Assembly (NCBI RefSeq): GCF_025244925.1
Contig: NZ_CP104275.1
Span: 2,232,001 to 2,296,000, forward strand
Reading direction: 5' to 3'
Source: Arthrobacter zhaoxinii
GTDB lineage: Bacteria > Actinomycetota > Actinomycetes > Actinomycetales > Micrococcaceae
Length of the DNA stretch: 64,000 bases
Below the pieces are notes generated by a model. That model was not told where the DNA came from, ran no database searches, and saw only the letters and a program-made list of their open reading frames with translations. The position numbers were made by a program, and so were the translations under genes. This document shows positions 35,465 to 48,571 of the stretch, piece after piece; position 1 is the first letter of the stretch; the number at the start of each line of letters is the position of its first letter.

Positions 35465-36478
35465 CTAACCGGCGAAGTGGTCCCAGCCGATGGTCGACGG
35501 AGCCTGCCCGCCGACGGTGACGCCCTCCCCTGCGGCCACGTCGCCGATCCGGACAAATCCCTCGGGCAGGACCGCGTCCGGCGGAAAGGCGGCCAGCAGC
35601 CCGTGGTCCTCTCCCCCGCCGAGCACCCAGGCCAGCGGGTCGGCTCCCAGCCGGACTGCTGCCGGAGCCAGCACCTCGGCCCGGGACGCGAGATAGCCGG
35701 CGTCGAGGTCTATAGCCACGCCCGAGGCACGGGCGATGCGGCCGGCGTCGCGCACGAGGCCGTCGGAGACGTCCAGCATGGCCGTGGCGCCGGCAATTGC
35801 CGCCCGCGGACCCAGATGGACCGGCGGATGGGGACGGTTCTGTGACGCAACGAGCCCAGCGAGAACCTGGTTCTCCTCTTCCCGGACTATTGAGTAGTCC
35901 AGGCTGCTCTCCAGCACGGCCAGGCCGGCTGCGGCAGCGCCCAATGCGCCGGTGTGTGCCAGCACGTCTCCGGGGCGGGCTCCGGAGCGCAGGACCGGAG
36001 CGCGGCCCTCAAGATCGCCAGTCACGGCTGCGGTGACGACAATCTGGCTGCCCCGGCCCAGGTCTCCGCCCACCACCGAGCAGTGGCCGGCGTTCAACGT
36101 TAGGGACTGCACCCCTGCCGCAAGTCCGGTCGCCAGGTCCTCCACCCAGGCCACGTCCGTGCTGCCCGGAAGCGTGAGGCTGACCACCAGCGAGGTAGGA
36201 ACGGCACCCATGGCGTTGATGTCGGACAGGTTCTGCGCAGCGCATTTCCAGCCCACGTTGTATCCGGTAGTGCGGTACCCCGAGGGCCAGAGCAGGCGGA
36301 AGTCTGCGTCCTGGACGAGGGTGTCGATGGAGATCACCATCCGGCCGTCCGGCGCAGCGATAACAGCGGCGTCATCGCCCGGGCCCACGAGTGCCGTAGT
36401 GGGTCCGAGCCGAGGGAAGATCCGGGCCAGGAGCGCCTTCTCATCGAGCTGGTCCACGGTCAGGGCTTCTGGCGGCAC
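35465..36478 (-). CDS. thiL: Thiamine-monophosphate kinase
   Basis: The 337-residue enzyme phosphorylates thiamine phosphate to thiamine diphosphate. It has the PurM/ThiL-fold motifs GPGDDAAVI, SIDTLVQDADFR, NLSDINAMGAVP, VVGGDLGRG and the ATP-binding LDVSDGLVRDAGRIA. The GTG at 36478 has GAGGAA 6 nt upstream. It is convergent with the K+ channel gene, 20 nt apart. The product made here is the cofactor of acetolactate synthase (ilvBN) at the far right. Confidence 0.94.
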   Translation of the reverse strand: MPPEALTVDQLDEKALLARIFPRLGPTTALVGPGDDAAVIAAPDGRMVISIDTLVQDADFRLLWPSGYRTTGYNVGWKCAAQNLSDINAMGAVPTSLVVSLTLPGSTDVAWVEDLATGLAAGVQSLTLNAGHCSVVGGDLGRGSQIVVTAAVTGDLEGRAPVLRSGARPGDVLAHTGALGAAAAGLAVLESSLDYSIVREEENQVLAGLVASQNRPHPPVHLGPRAAIAGATAMLDVSDGLVRDAGRIARASGVAIDLDAGYLASRAEVLAPAAVRLGADPLAWVLGGGEDHGLLAAFPPDAVLPEGFVRIGDVAAGEGVTVGGQAPSTIGWDHFAG

Positions 36479-36566
36479 GGGCTGTTCCTCTGGTTATTGT
36501 TCTGCGGCTATCGATCGAAATTAGCACGGCAGGAATCGCAGGAGGTTCGTCGGAACTCCCCCGGGC

Positions 36567-36604
36567 AAAACAAAACCGGCCCCGGACATAATGTCCGGAG
36601 CCGG
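36567..36604 (-). terminator. Rho-independent terminator after tRNA-Glu
   Basis: In the minus direction a GC-rich hairpin (outer arms CCGGC/GCCGG and inner GGACAT/ATGTCC, 36576-36604) is followed by TTTTGTTTT. It lies 7 nt beyond the 3' end of tRNA-Glu. Confidence 0.8.
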
Positions 36605-36611
36605 TGAATTG

Positions 36612-36684
36612 TGACCCCAGCGGGATTCGAACCCGCGTTACCGCCGTGAGAGGGCAGCGTACTAGGCCGCTATACGATGGGGCC
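36612..36684 (-). tRNA. tRNA-Glu (anticodon CTC)
   Basis: The 73-nt cloverleaf has acceptor GGCCCCA pairing with TGGGGTC (one G-T pair) and discriminator A. The anticodon stem CTGCC/GGCGG encloses loop CTCTCAC with anticodon CTC, and the T arm contains GGTTCGAATCC. CCA is not encoded. It precedes a strong terminator. Confidence 0.95.
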
Positions 36685-36808
36685 GTGTACAGTGCTCCGA
36701 GCTTTACAGCTCAGGCACTTCCTTGCCGGTTTCGAAGAACCGGCCTGTAGAGTATTTCATACTCTTTCAGAGGAGACCAATCGGGGCTAAACCACCAATT
36801 GATTACCG

Positions 36809-36880
36809 CTGGGATACCAGGACTCGAACCTAGAATGTCGGTACCAGAAACCGATGTGTTGCCAATTACACCATATCCCA
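36809..36880 (-). tRNA. tRNA-Gln (anticodon CTG)
   Basis: The 72-nt cloverleaf has acceptor TGGGATA pairing with TATCCCA and discriminator G. The anticodon stem TCGGT/ACCGA encloses loop TTCTGGT with anticodon CTG, and the T arm contains GGTTCGAGTCC. The U1-A72 first pair is typical of tRNA-Gln. It is co-oriented with tRNA-Glu, 124 nt upstream of it. Confidence 0.95.
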
Positions 36881-36992
36881 ATGCACTTCTTTGGCTGCTT
36901 CTCGAGGAGTTATCCCCGGCCGCAGCCCCTCAGCACGAGATATAACTATACACGGCTTCCGGACCAAGTACAAAACGGGCCCGAAGGCCGCG

Positions 36993-37718
36993 TCAGACCA
37001 GCTCCAGCAGCTCCCCGAGCGAGCCGATGGTGTGCACCCCCGAAGGCGCTGCTGCTCCGTCACCGCGCACCGGAGAAGGATTGTCCGTGCGGTCGAGCCA
37101 GACGCCCAGCAGGCCGGCGTCGGCCGCTCCCACTCCGTCCACGGTCAGGTTGTCCCCGACGTAGGCAGTGCGTTCCCGCTCGCTGCCGAGCAGGCGCACT
37201 CCTTCATGGAAGATCGCCGGCTCCGGTTTGGCCGCGCCCACGGTGTCGATGCCCACCAGGACCTTGATCCGCTGCAGCCCGGCGGCGTCCAGCTTGGCCC
37301 GCTGGTAATCGTGGACATTATTGCTCACGGCGCCGTACGCAATGCCGCGGGCCTCCAGCGCGTCCAGGAGGGGAACGACGTCGTCGAACGCCCGGAAGTA
37401 GCGAGGCAGGGCCGCTTCGTAGGCCTCGTTCCAGGCGCGGGCGGCGTCACTGTCCAGCGGCGCCAGCCCGGCCCGTTCGCGGGCGTGCTGCAGGCGCAGC
37501 ACCCGCTGATCGGCAAAGCCCAGCCGGCCGGACAGATAGGCGTCGTAGTGCCCCTGCGGGTCGGCGGCGAACAGGGAGGTATAGGCCTCCCAGTCCGCCG
37601 CCGTGAAATGGGTCAGGTCATCGGCGCCGACCGCCTGCAGCGTGCTGCCCATGGCAGCCTGCAGGTCGATGAGCGTTTCGTCGATGTCGAAGAGCACTGC
37701 ATCGACGGACCTGCCCAT
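36993..37718 (-). CDS. HAD-superfamily phosphatase
   Basis: The 241-residue protein has motif I VLFDIDETLID (nucleophile and acid Asp), motif II YGAVSNN, Lys in VGAAKPEPAIF and motif IV YVGDNLTVDGVGA. A helical cap lies between motifs I and II, as in YjjG/YfnB-type nucleotidases and haloacid dehalogenases. The substrate is unknown; a nucleotide or sugar phosphate is likely. The ATG at 37718 lies 12 nt after the gltX stop, so the two are probably co-transcribed. Confidence 0.85.
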   Translation of the reverse strand: MGRSVDAVLFDIDETLIDLQAAMGSTLQAVGADDLTHFTAADWEAYTSLFAADPQGHYDAYLSGRLGFADQRVLRLQHARERAGLAPLDSDAARAWNEAYEAALPRYFRAFDDVVPLLDALEARGIAYGAVSNNVHDYQRAKLDAAGLQRIKVLVGIDTVGAAKPEPAIFHEGVRLLGSERERTAYVGDNLTVDGVGAADAGLLGVWLDRTDNPSPVRGDGAAAPSGVHTIGSLGELLELV

Positions 37719-37730
37719 GATGGCAGTTCC

Positions 37731-39248
37731 CTACGCGGCGGCGCGGAAGGCGCGGATCCGTGCGAGGGAGGATTCCCGGCCGAGGATGACCATGGATTCG
37801 AACAGGGGCGGTGAGATCCGGCGTCCGGACACAGCTGTGCGGACCGGGCCGAAGGCCAGCCGCGGCTTGATCCCCATGTCCTCCACCAGGGCCTGGCGCA
37901 GCGCAGCCTGGATGTTCTCCGCAGTCCAGTCGGACACGGATTCCAAGGCTGCCAGGGCGGCGTCGAGAACCTCGGCCAGGTTCGCCGGCAGGCCCTTCCG
38001 GGCGTCGTCGGCAACGTCGACGGCGTCGTCGGTCTTGAACAGGAAGCCGAGCATGTCCGGAGCCTCACCCAGCAGGGTGATGCGTTCCTGTACCAGCGGC
38101 GCGGCTTCGGTCAGGATTTCCTCGTCACGCGGGGTCAGGGTCTCCCCTACCAGGCCGGCCTCCTGCAGGTACGGGACCAGACGGTTGCGGAAGTCTTCAG
38201 CCTCGAGCATCCGCACGTGGGTGCCGTTGATGGCCTCGGCCTTCTTCAGGTCGAAGCGGGCGGGGTTGGCCAGCACGTTGTGGATGTCGAAGTTTTCCAC
38301 CAGCTGGTCGACGGTGAAGATGTCCTCGTCCGCGGACAGGGACCAGCCCAGCAGGGAGAGGTAGTTCAGCAGGCCTTCGGGGATGAAGCCGCGTTCCCGG
38401 TGCAGGAAGAGGCTGGATTCCGGATCACGCTTGGACAGCTTCTTGTTGCCGGCACCCATGACGTACGGGAGGTGTCCGAACAGGGGCATGTACTTGGCCA
38501 CGCCGACGTCGATCAGGGCACGGTAGAGGGCCACCTGGCGCGGGGTGGAGGACAACAGGTCCTCGCCGCGCAGGATGTGGGTGATACCCATGAGGGCATC
38601 GTCCACCGGGTTGACCAGCGTGTAGAGCGGTGCGCCGTTGGCCCGGACCACCACGAAGTCGGGAACGGTTCCGGCCTTGAAGGTGATCTCGCCGCGGACC
38701 AAGTCTGTGAAGGTGATGTCTTCATCCGGCATCCGGACGCGCAGCACGGGTGAGCGGCCTTCGGCCCGGAAGGCTTCAATCTGTTCCGGGGTCAGGTCGC
38801 GGTCATAGTTGTCGTAGCCAAGCTTGACGTCACGGCCGGCGGCACGGTGGCGTGCTTCGACTTCCTCCGGGGTGGAGTAGGACTCGTAAACGTAGCCGGC
38901 CTCGCGCAGCTTCGCGATGACGTCCTGGTAGATCTCGCCGCGCTGGGACTGCCGGTACGGTTCGTGCGGGCCGCCCACTTCCACGCCTTCGTCCCACGTG
39001 ATGCCGAGCCATTTCAGCGCGTCGAGGAGCTGGAGGTAGCTCTCCTCACTGTCGCGTGCGGTGTCGGTGTCTTCAATGCGGAACACCATGGTGCCCTTGG
39101 TGTGCTTGGCATAGGCCCAGTTGAAGAGGGCGGTCCGGATGAGGCCAACGTGCGGTGTGCCCGTGGGAGACGGGCAGAAGCGCACGCGTACGGGCGTGTC
39201 ATCGGTAACGGTGGGAAGGTCAGCTAAGGGAGTGGGAGCGTTTGTCAT
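37731..39248 (-). CDS. gltX: Glutamate--tRNA ligase
   Basis: The 505-residue class I synthetase has the HIGH-equivalent [24 protein letters not shown], and the KMSKS-equivalent [11 protein letters not shown], followed by the C-terminal anticodon-binding helices. The ATG at 39248 has GGGAA upstream. tRNA-Glu lies 1 kb downstream on the same strand. In actinobacteria this enzyme usually also charges tRNA-Gln for later amidation; tRNA-Gln sits nearby too. Confidence 0.96.
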   Translation of the reverse strand: MTNAPTPLADLPTVTDDTPVRVRFCPSPTGTPHVGLIRTALFNWAYAKHTKGTMVFRIEDTDTARDSEESYLQLLDALKWLGITWDEGVEVGGPHEPYRQSQRGEIYQDVIAKLREAGYVYESYSTPEEVEARHRAAGRDVKLGYDNYDRDLTPEQIEAFRAEGRSPVLRVRMPDEDITFTDLVRGEITFKAGTVPDFVVVRANGAPLYTLVNPVDDALMGITHILRGEDLLSSTPRQVALYRALIDVGVAKYMPLFGHLPYVMGAGNKKLSKRDPESSLFLHRERGFIPEGLLNYLSLLGWSLSADEDIFTVDQLVENFDIHNVLANPARFDLKKAEAINGTHVRMLEAEDFRNRLVPYLQEAGLVGETLTPRDEEILTEAAPLVQERITLLGEAPDMLGFLFKTDDAVDVADDARKGLPANLAEVLDAALAALESVSDWTAENIQAALRQALVEDMGIKPRLAFGPVRTAVSGRRISPPLFESMVILGRESSLARIRAFRAAA

Positions 39249-39290
39249 GATGGTTCCCAGTTTAGACTCTTCCGTCAGGTAGCTGCCTTA

Positions 39291-39890
39291 TTAGGCGTAG
39301 GACAGCAGCCAGAGGAAGATTCCGCCGCCCGCAGCCGCTCCGGCCGCGCCGGCGGCCAGGTGTCTCGACGGGTTCCCCTGCCGCACCCTAACGGCGAGGA
39401 CAGCGGCCAGCACGCCCGCAACGAGGATCCCCGCCGCTGTTCCCGGCAGGCCCGGGAGGAGCAGGGCCGCCGTCGTTCCCAGGATTACGGCGCCCGCGCC
39501 CAGGGTGAGGTCCAGCCAGGACCAGGAGGTGAAGGCATTGGCGATGAGGAGCACGACGGCGGCAGCCAGCAGGGCGAAGACCGCGGCCGAGAGCGTCAGC
39601 GGTCCCTGCAGCCAGAGGATGATCCGCTGGAACATAAACGCCAGCGCCGCAGCACCCAGCACGGCGGGCGGGAGGGACGACGGCGGCAGGCGGCGCAGGT
39701 CGTCACGGCGCTGCAGATAGGAGACCAGGACTGCCGGGAAAACACCCATCAGCAGCGCAGCTCCTACGCCCCACGGAAGGGCGGCGCCGGGTGAAAAGCT
39801 GAGGAACGGAGCGGCCAGGAGAATGAGGGACCAGATGAGCGAAGCCCCTGCTGTCTTTCGTCCGGTCTCCCGGACCGCTCCGCGCGGCAT
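39291..39890 (-). CDS. Multi-pass membrane protein of unknown function
   Basis: The 199-residue product has about six hydrophobic segments with short loops, an Arg-rich loop QRRDDLRRLPPSS after the second helix, and a Gly/Ala-rich end. I see no catalytic motif. The ATG at 39890 shares a base with the stop of the fumarylacetoacetate-hydrolase-family gene (TGATG), so the two are translationally coupled. Confidence 0.65.
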   Translation of the reverse strand: MPRGAVRETGRKTAGASLIWSLILLAAPFLSFSPGAALPWGVGAALLMGVFPAVLVSYLQRRDDLRRLPPSSLPPAVLGAAALAFMFQRIILWLQGPLTLSAAVFALLAAAVVLLIANAFTSWSWLDLTLGAGAVILGTTAALLLPGLPGTAAGILVAGVLAAVLAVRVRQGNPSRHLAAGAAGAAAGGGIFLWLLSYA

Positions 39891-40663
39891 CAGCTACGGA
39901 CGGTATTGGCCAGGCGGCCAATGCCTTCGATGTCGACTTCGAAGCGTTCGCCGTCACTGATGATCCCGACGCCTGCCGGGGTGCCGGTGAGGATGACGTC
40001 GCCGGGCAGCAGGGTGAAGGCCTGCGAAACGTAGGAAACCAGTTCCTTGACGCCCCAGATCATGGAGTTGGTGTTGCCGTCCTGAACCAGTTCACCGTTG
40101 AGGTAGCCGCGGACCGCGGTGTTTTCGGGATCCAGTTCGGTTTCGATCCACGGGCCCAGCGGGCAGGAGGTGTCAAAGCCCTTGGCCCGCGCCCACTGGT
40201 CGTCGGTGCGCTGGGCATCGCGGGCGGTGAGGTCGTTGGCGCAGGTGTAGCCGAAGATGACCTCGTCCACGCGTTCAATCGGGACATCCTTGCAGATGCG
40301 GCCGATGACGACGGCGAGTTCGGCTTCATAGGAAACCTCGTCCGAGAAGGACGGCAGCACTACCGGATCGTTGGGCCCGATCACCGAGGTGTTGGGCTTG
40401 AGGAACATCAGCGGCGCCGGCGGCACGTCGTTGCCCATTTCGCTGGCATGGTCCGCGTAGTTGCGGCCGATGCCGACCACCTTGCTACGCGGGATGATCG
40501 GGGCCAGCAGGCGCACATCTTCAAGCTTGTGCCGCTCCCCCGTCAGCTGGACGCCCGAAAAGAACGGGTCACCCTTAATGACGGCGATTTCTTCGCTGCC
40601 TTCTTCTCCTCCGACCACGCCGAAGGCGGGGTCGCTGTCCTGTACAAATCGAGCAATACGCAT
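39890..40663 (-). CDS. Fumarylacetoacetate hydrolase family protein
   Basis: The 257-residue enzyme has the FAH-fold metal site in FSDEVSYEAELAVVIG and FGYTCANDLTARDAQ, plus GDVILTGTPAGVG. The N-terminal region has KVVGIGRNYADHASEMG. The family includes acylpyruvases, oxaloacetate decarboxylases and ring-cleavage-product hydrolases; specificity cannot be read here. The ATG at 40663 is followed by the usual MRIARF start. It is coupled to the membrane protein gene downstream. Confidence 0.88.
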   Translation of the reverse strand: MRIARFVQDSDPAFGVVGGEEGSEEIAVIKGDPFFSGVQLTGERHKLEDVRLLAPIIPRSKVVGIGRNYADHASEMGNDVPPAPLMFLKPNTSVIGPNDPVVLPSFSDEVSYEAELAVVIGRICKDVPIERVDEVIFGYTCANDLTARDAQRTDDQWARAKGFDTSCPLGPWIETELDPENTAVRGYLNGELVQDGNTNSMIWGVKELVSYVSQAFTLLPGDVILTGTPAGVGIISDGERFEVDIEGIGRLANTVRS

Positions 40664-40708
40664 GGGTACAAGCCTAGTGGAGAAACGGACTCCGCCGGCA
40701 GGCGGTAC

Positions 40709-41464
40709 CTAGGGCGCCTGGAAGACCCCGAAAACTGTAGGAACGACAACAAAAACCACGAGGAACACTACGACGGCGGCGCGTCCCCTGCGGTTGCCGA
40801 CATTCACCGTCAGTCCGGTGCCGGTTCCGCTGCGCTTAGGTACCAGGATGTGGGGATCATTCGGGTCGTTGTAGAGGATGCCGCCGACCCACCGCTTATC
40901 CTCTTCCTGTTCCTGTTCCTCGACTGTTGGGGAGACACCGTCCCGCTCAGCCGTCCGCCGCGCCCAGCGGGCGGCAGCCGCATAGGAAAGGATCAAGAAG
41001 CCAAGGATCAGGGGAATCACCACGAGGGCCGGACCGCCGCGTACATGGTCCGGGCTCCGCCAGCCGGCAACCGTGAGCGCGCCGATCAGCGCCGCTATCA
41101 GGACAGAAGTCCCACCCAGGGCAACAACCGTGCCACGGACCATTCCCTCCCGGCGATACAGCTCCCAGTCCGAAGGATTCTTTTCAGGGGGCACCATGGC
41201 GGGTACGACGGCGGCCACCAGGGTCAGGAGTGCACTGGCACCGGCCCCCATCAGCAGAGGGAAGAAGGCGGTCCCGAAGGATTTGGCCTCCCAGACGTCC
41301 GGGCGGCCGCCGGCTCCCCAGTGGGTGGGAATGGTTTCCGGCAGGGAATCGTAAATCGTTGTTCCGTAGGCAAAGCAGGACGCCAGAACGAGCACTGCAG
41401 CGAAATGGATCAGCCAGAGAATACCGCGCCCGCTGGTGATTTTTGTCTCGACTCTGGAATCCAT
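40709..41464 (-). CDS. DUF1648/DUF5808 membrane protein
   Basis: The 251-residue protein begins with a membrane helix and then the DUF1648 motif ETIPTHWGAGGRPD. Three further hydrophobic segments follow. A soluble part (residues ~190-225) with KRWVGGILYNDPNDPHILVP matches DUF5808, and a last helix ends the chain. SdpI-like proteins share the DUF1648 part and act in immunity or signalling; the role here is unknown. The ATG at 41464 begins MDSRVETK. Confidence 0.72.
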   Translation of the reverse strand: MDSRVETKITSGRGILWLIHFAAVLVLASCFAYGTTIYDSLPETIPTHWGAGGRPDVWEAKSFGTAFFPLLMGAGASALLTLVAAVVPAMVPPEKNPSDWELYRREGMVRGTVVALGGTSVLIAALIGALTVAGWRSPDHVRGGPALVVIPLILGFLILSYAAAARWARRTAERDGVSPTVEEQEQEEDKRWVGGILYNDPNDPHILVPKRSGTGTGLTVNVGNRRGRAAVVVFLVVFVVVPTVFGVFQAP

Positions 41465-41501
41465 CCATTTAACCTATCCGCATTTGCCGGTTAAACAGGA
41501 A

Positions 41502-41529
41502 GAGCCCGTACCAACACTGGTACGGGCTC
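41502..41529 (-). terminator. rRNA operon terminator hairpin
   Basis: A perfect 12-bp stem (GAGCCCGTACCA and its complement, loop GTGT on the transcribed strand) lies 13 nt beyond the 3' end of 5S rRNA. It is followed by TTCCTGTTT in the minus direction. Confidence 0.82.
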
Positions 41530-41542
41530 AACCTTCAAATAT

Positions 41543-41662
41543 TGTCCGGCGGTGACCTACTCTCCCACATCCTCCCGGATGCAGTACCATCGGCGCTGTG
41601 GGTCTTAGCTTCCGGGTTCGGAATGGGACCGGGCGTTTCCCCCACGCTATGACCGCCGTAAC
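41543..41662 (-). rRNA. rrf: 5S ribosomal RNA
   Basis: About 120 nt in the minus direction start GTTACGGCGGTCATAGCG and end in CCGCCGGACA, with the conserved loop CCCATTCCGAACCCGG. The 5' and 3' ends pair as helix I. It lies 278 nt downstream of 23S. Confidence 0.95.
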
Positions 41663-41855
41663 CCTTCCACCCGCACCACACACCCAAAACCAACCGGGCA
41701 TGCGTGGGGAAAACAATGGTTACAACACGTCCCGGAACCACCCCAACAAAGGGGGGTGCCGGCAGTGCGGTAAATTGTGAACCCTCCCCCCCTGGACAAG
41801 GAGGAGTGGTTCATGTTCCTGGGCGAACAACCAACGGGTTGTTGTCCGGGAACCA

Positions 41856-41872
41856 CATAGTGGACGCAAGCA
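41856..41872 (-). other. 3' half of the 23S processing stem
   Basis: In the rRNA precursor this segment can pair over 17 nt (one G-U pair) with 45185-45201 upstream of 23S, closing a stem around 23S as expected for RNase III processing. This was found by direct comparison of the flanks. Confidence 0.65.
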
Positions 41873-41940
41873 GCATGATCTACAACACCCTTTATACTTT
41901 GACGGACCGTTTGAAGTCGTGTCCGTCCAGGTGCTGGTGT

Positions 41941-45072
<3,132 letters not shown>

Positions 45073-45184
45073 ACAAAGATCAATTTATTATCGCTATCGA
45101 GAAAACCACGGTCTCCCCAGGCACCCTTTGAGGGGGCACCCGGATCCACCAGGTTTTTCTGAAATTGCACTTAATATTTTAAGA

Positions 45185-45201
45185 TGCTCGCGTCCACTAT
45201 G
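45185..45201 (-). other. 5' half of the 23S processing stem
   Basis: The transcript reads CATAGTGGACGCGAGCA and pairs with the segment at 41856-41872 (17 bp, one G-U). Confidence 0.65.
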
Positions 45202-45217
45202 TAGTTCTCAAACAACA
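45195..45217 (-). promoter_or_regulatory. boxA-like antitermination element in the spacer
   Basis: The transcript contains TGTTTGAGAACTACATAGTG. It matches the 16S leader element at 47291-47313 over 23 nt apart from a three-base patch. Such TTTGAGAACT elements are conserved ahead of actinobacterial 16S and 23S genes. Confidence 0.6.
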
Positions 45218-45375
45218 ACCCCGTCACACCCATCCCCGCACCGAACAACCCCGTCAAGAGGTGTCACATGTGCGGTTCCGGCCTGCGCAGGAACAAACAG
45301 AAACAAACCAGTCAACCCGCAGACCCTCCCCCCTTTGACAAGGAGAGGATCACGGGTGCCTGTTGCTTCAGGACC

Positions 45376-45389
45376 CAACAGTGTGCCAA
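45376..45389 (-). other. 3' half of the 16S processing stem
   Basis: The precursor segment complementary to CAACAGTGTGCCAA can pair fully (14 bp, one G-U) with the leader segment at 47285-47298, closing a stem around 16S. Confidence 0.65.
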
Positions 45390-45598
45390 ACGACGAACCG
45401 GCCCAACCAGGACTGCAGCAGGTGTTCCAGGAACCCTCCCAGGGGAGGGAACGTACTGACCCGTGCAGCCGGCATGCCGGCGCCTATCCATTGATATTCC
45501 ACCCTTGAGCACCCACCGGAGAACATATGTCTCCGATATGGGCATCTCCTGCGAAGCACACATCCAACACTGTGGAAGGACATGGTCTTCGAGGTGCT

Positions 45599-47133
<1,535 letters not shown>

Positions 47134-47284
47134 GTGTTACAGACACAGACCGGGGACCAAGGAAAATTGGTCGACCGTCCTGCACTAAATTCGAAACCGG
47201 CTAAAAAAACCGTCCCAATACCCACGGGGTGGGCGGAAACGGCCTGTTCAACCAATCAATATAAATAAATTGGTATCAATAAAC

Positions 47285-47298
47285 TTGGCACACTATTG
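47285..47298 (-). other. 5' half of the 16S processing stem
   Basis: The transcript reads CAATAGTGTGCCAA and pairs with the segment at 45376-45389. Confidence 0.65.
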
Positions 47299-47313
47299 AG
47301 TTCTCAAACAACA
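47291..47313 (-). promoter_or_regulatory. boxA-like antitermination element in the 16S leader
   Basis: The transcript contains TGTTTGAGAACTCAATAGTG about 160 nt before 16S, repeated almost exactly in the 16S-23S spacer. Confidence 0.65.
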
Positions 47314-47377
47314 GACGCAATCCGAAAATACTCGGGAAAACAATGTTTTCCTTTTCTTCTTCGCTGCAATGTTTTAT

Positions 47378-47406
47378 ATCTTATTCCATTCCGGCGTTAT
47401 TTGCAA
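47378..47406 (-). promoter_or_regulatory. rRNA promoter, proximal
   Basis: On the minus strand -35 TTGCAA (47401-47406) and -10 TAAGAT (47378-47383) are separated by exactly 17 nt. Transcription would begin near 47371, giving a leader of about 240 nt. Confidence 0.6.
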
Positions 47407-47588
47407 TTCGCGGTTTCCCTCGTCGGGACCCCGTGAAAAGCGTTTCCGCCGTTCCGGACCCAGCATCAACCGGAGTCTTTCCCGCCGGCCCTGCGAAGGG
47501 CACGCACCGGTTGGACTCTGTTTTTTGTTGGGGTTTGGCCGCCATGCTCGGGCGCTTTTCCAGCGTCCCGGCCGCGGCGACTCATGCA

Positions 47589-47617
47589 ACTTTACACATC
47601 GGTTCCGGTCCTTGCAA
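47589..47617 (-). promoter_or_regulatory. rRNA promoter, distal
   Basis: On the minus strand -35 TTGCAA (47612-47617) and -10 TAAAGT (47589-47594) are 17 nt apart, the same -35 and spacing as the proximal promoter. Confidence 0.58.
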
Positions 47618-47775
47618 ACCGGATCGAAGTGATCCGCCGCACAGGCTTCGGGCCCCTTTTCCGGTCCCGGCCCGGCGGCCGATATGTCCATTTTAGGACT
47701 CCCTCGCGTCCTCGATGCAAGCCCGTCGTCGGTTGTCCTCGTCACAGGTTCTTCGGTACTGCAGGTGGAGAGTCC

Positions 47776-48564
47776 CTAACCCTCGCCGCGGAGATACGCC
47801 AGCTGCGCGCCCACCGACAGCTCGGCGGCGGAACGGACGTTTGCCGGCACATCCGAATAGACCAAATCGGCTATCTCGGCGGACCCGGCGTGCGGTCCAA
47901 TCTGTGCCAACGCTGCCCGGATCTGTTCCAGCCGTTCTTCACGGTGGTCCCGGTAGGTCAGGACCAGGGAGCTGAGGTCCGGCTGGACCGGGCCGTGGCC
48001 GGGAAGGACCGTGGCCGGGCCCAGTTCGGAGAGCCTGTCCAGGGTGTCCAGATAATCGCCGAGGGTTCCGTCCGGGTAATCCAGCACGGTGGTCCCCCGG
48101 CCCAGGATGGTGTCCCCCGTGAGAATGGAGCCGTTGGGGCCGTCGTCGGGAAGCCAGAAGCAGACCGAATCCGAGGTGTGGCCCGGTGCTGCCAGCACAC
48201 GGATGGCCACGCCGGCCGCGGAGATTTCCTCATCGGCCGTCAGGGGCGTCCCCGCCACGCAGTAAGCGGGATCGAACGCCCGCACCGGAGCACCGGTCAG
48301 TTCGGCGAACCGCCGGCTGGCCTCCGTATGGTCGGAGTGCCGGTGCGTGATGAGGACCAGCTCCACGGTTCCGGCATCCGCCAGGGCTTTCAGGTGCCCT
48401 TCATCCTCGGGCCCCGGGTCCACCACCACCGTGCTTCCGGATCCGGGCGCAGCCACAACGTAGCTGTTGGTCCCGTCCAGCGACATGGGACCCGGGTTCG
48501 GCGCGAGCCGTACGCGGGTCAGGTCACTGCTGCGGACCAGTCCGGATTCCGGAAGCATGGGCAT
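47776..48564 (-). CDS. MBL-fold metallo-hydrolase (LACTB2-like)
   Basis: The 262-residue protein has the metal motif THRHSDHTEA (H-x-H-x-D-H), later ligands in AAPGHTSDS and LTGDTILG, and the C-terminal LPGHGPVQPDL. The C-terminal helical domain resembles LACTB2-type endoribonucleases and glyoxalase-II relatives; the substrate is uncertain. The ATG at 48564 lies 7 nt after the ilvE stop, so it may be read from the ilvE transcript. Confidence 0.85.
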   Translation of the reverse strand: MPMLPESGLVRSSDLTRVRLAPNPGPMSLDGTNSYVVAAPGSGSTVVVDPGPEDEGHLKALADAGTVELVLITHRHSDHTEASRRFAELTGAPVRAFDPAYCVAGTPLTADEEISAAGVAIRVLAAPGHTSDSVCFWLPDDGPNGSILTGDTILGRGTTVLDYPDGTLGDYLDTLDRLSELGPATVLPGHGPVQPDLSSLVLTYRDHREERLEQIRAALAQIGPHAGSAEIADLVYSDVPANVRSAAELSVGAQLAYLRGEG

Positions 48565-48571
48565 GGTCTGC

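Larger units (their letters stand above)
47134..47775 (-). promoter_or_regulatory. rRNA operon leader and promoter region, no protein gene
   Basis: These 642 bases upstream of 16S hold the boxA-like element, the 5' half of the 16S stem and at least two promoters. I see no protein gene. A third candidate has a -10 TAAAAT at 47690-47695 and TTGCAT at 47715-47720, with a poor 19-nt spacer. Confidence 0.75.

Noticed and set aside
36725-36744. 7-bp hairpin between the two tRNA genes
   Set aside because: Short stem, no T-run; it may be a processing element but cannot be supported.
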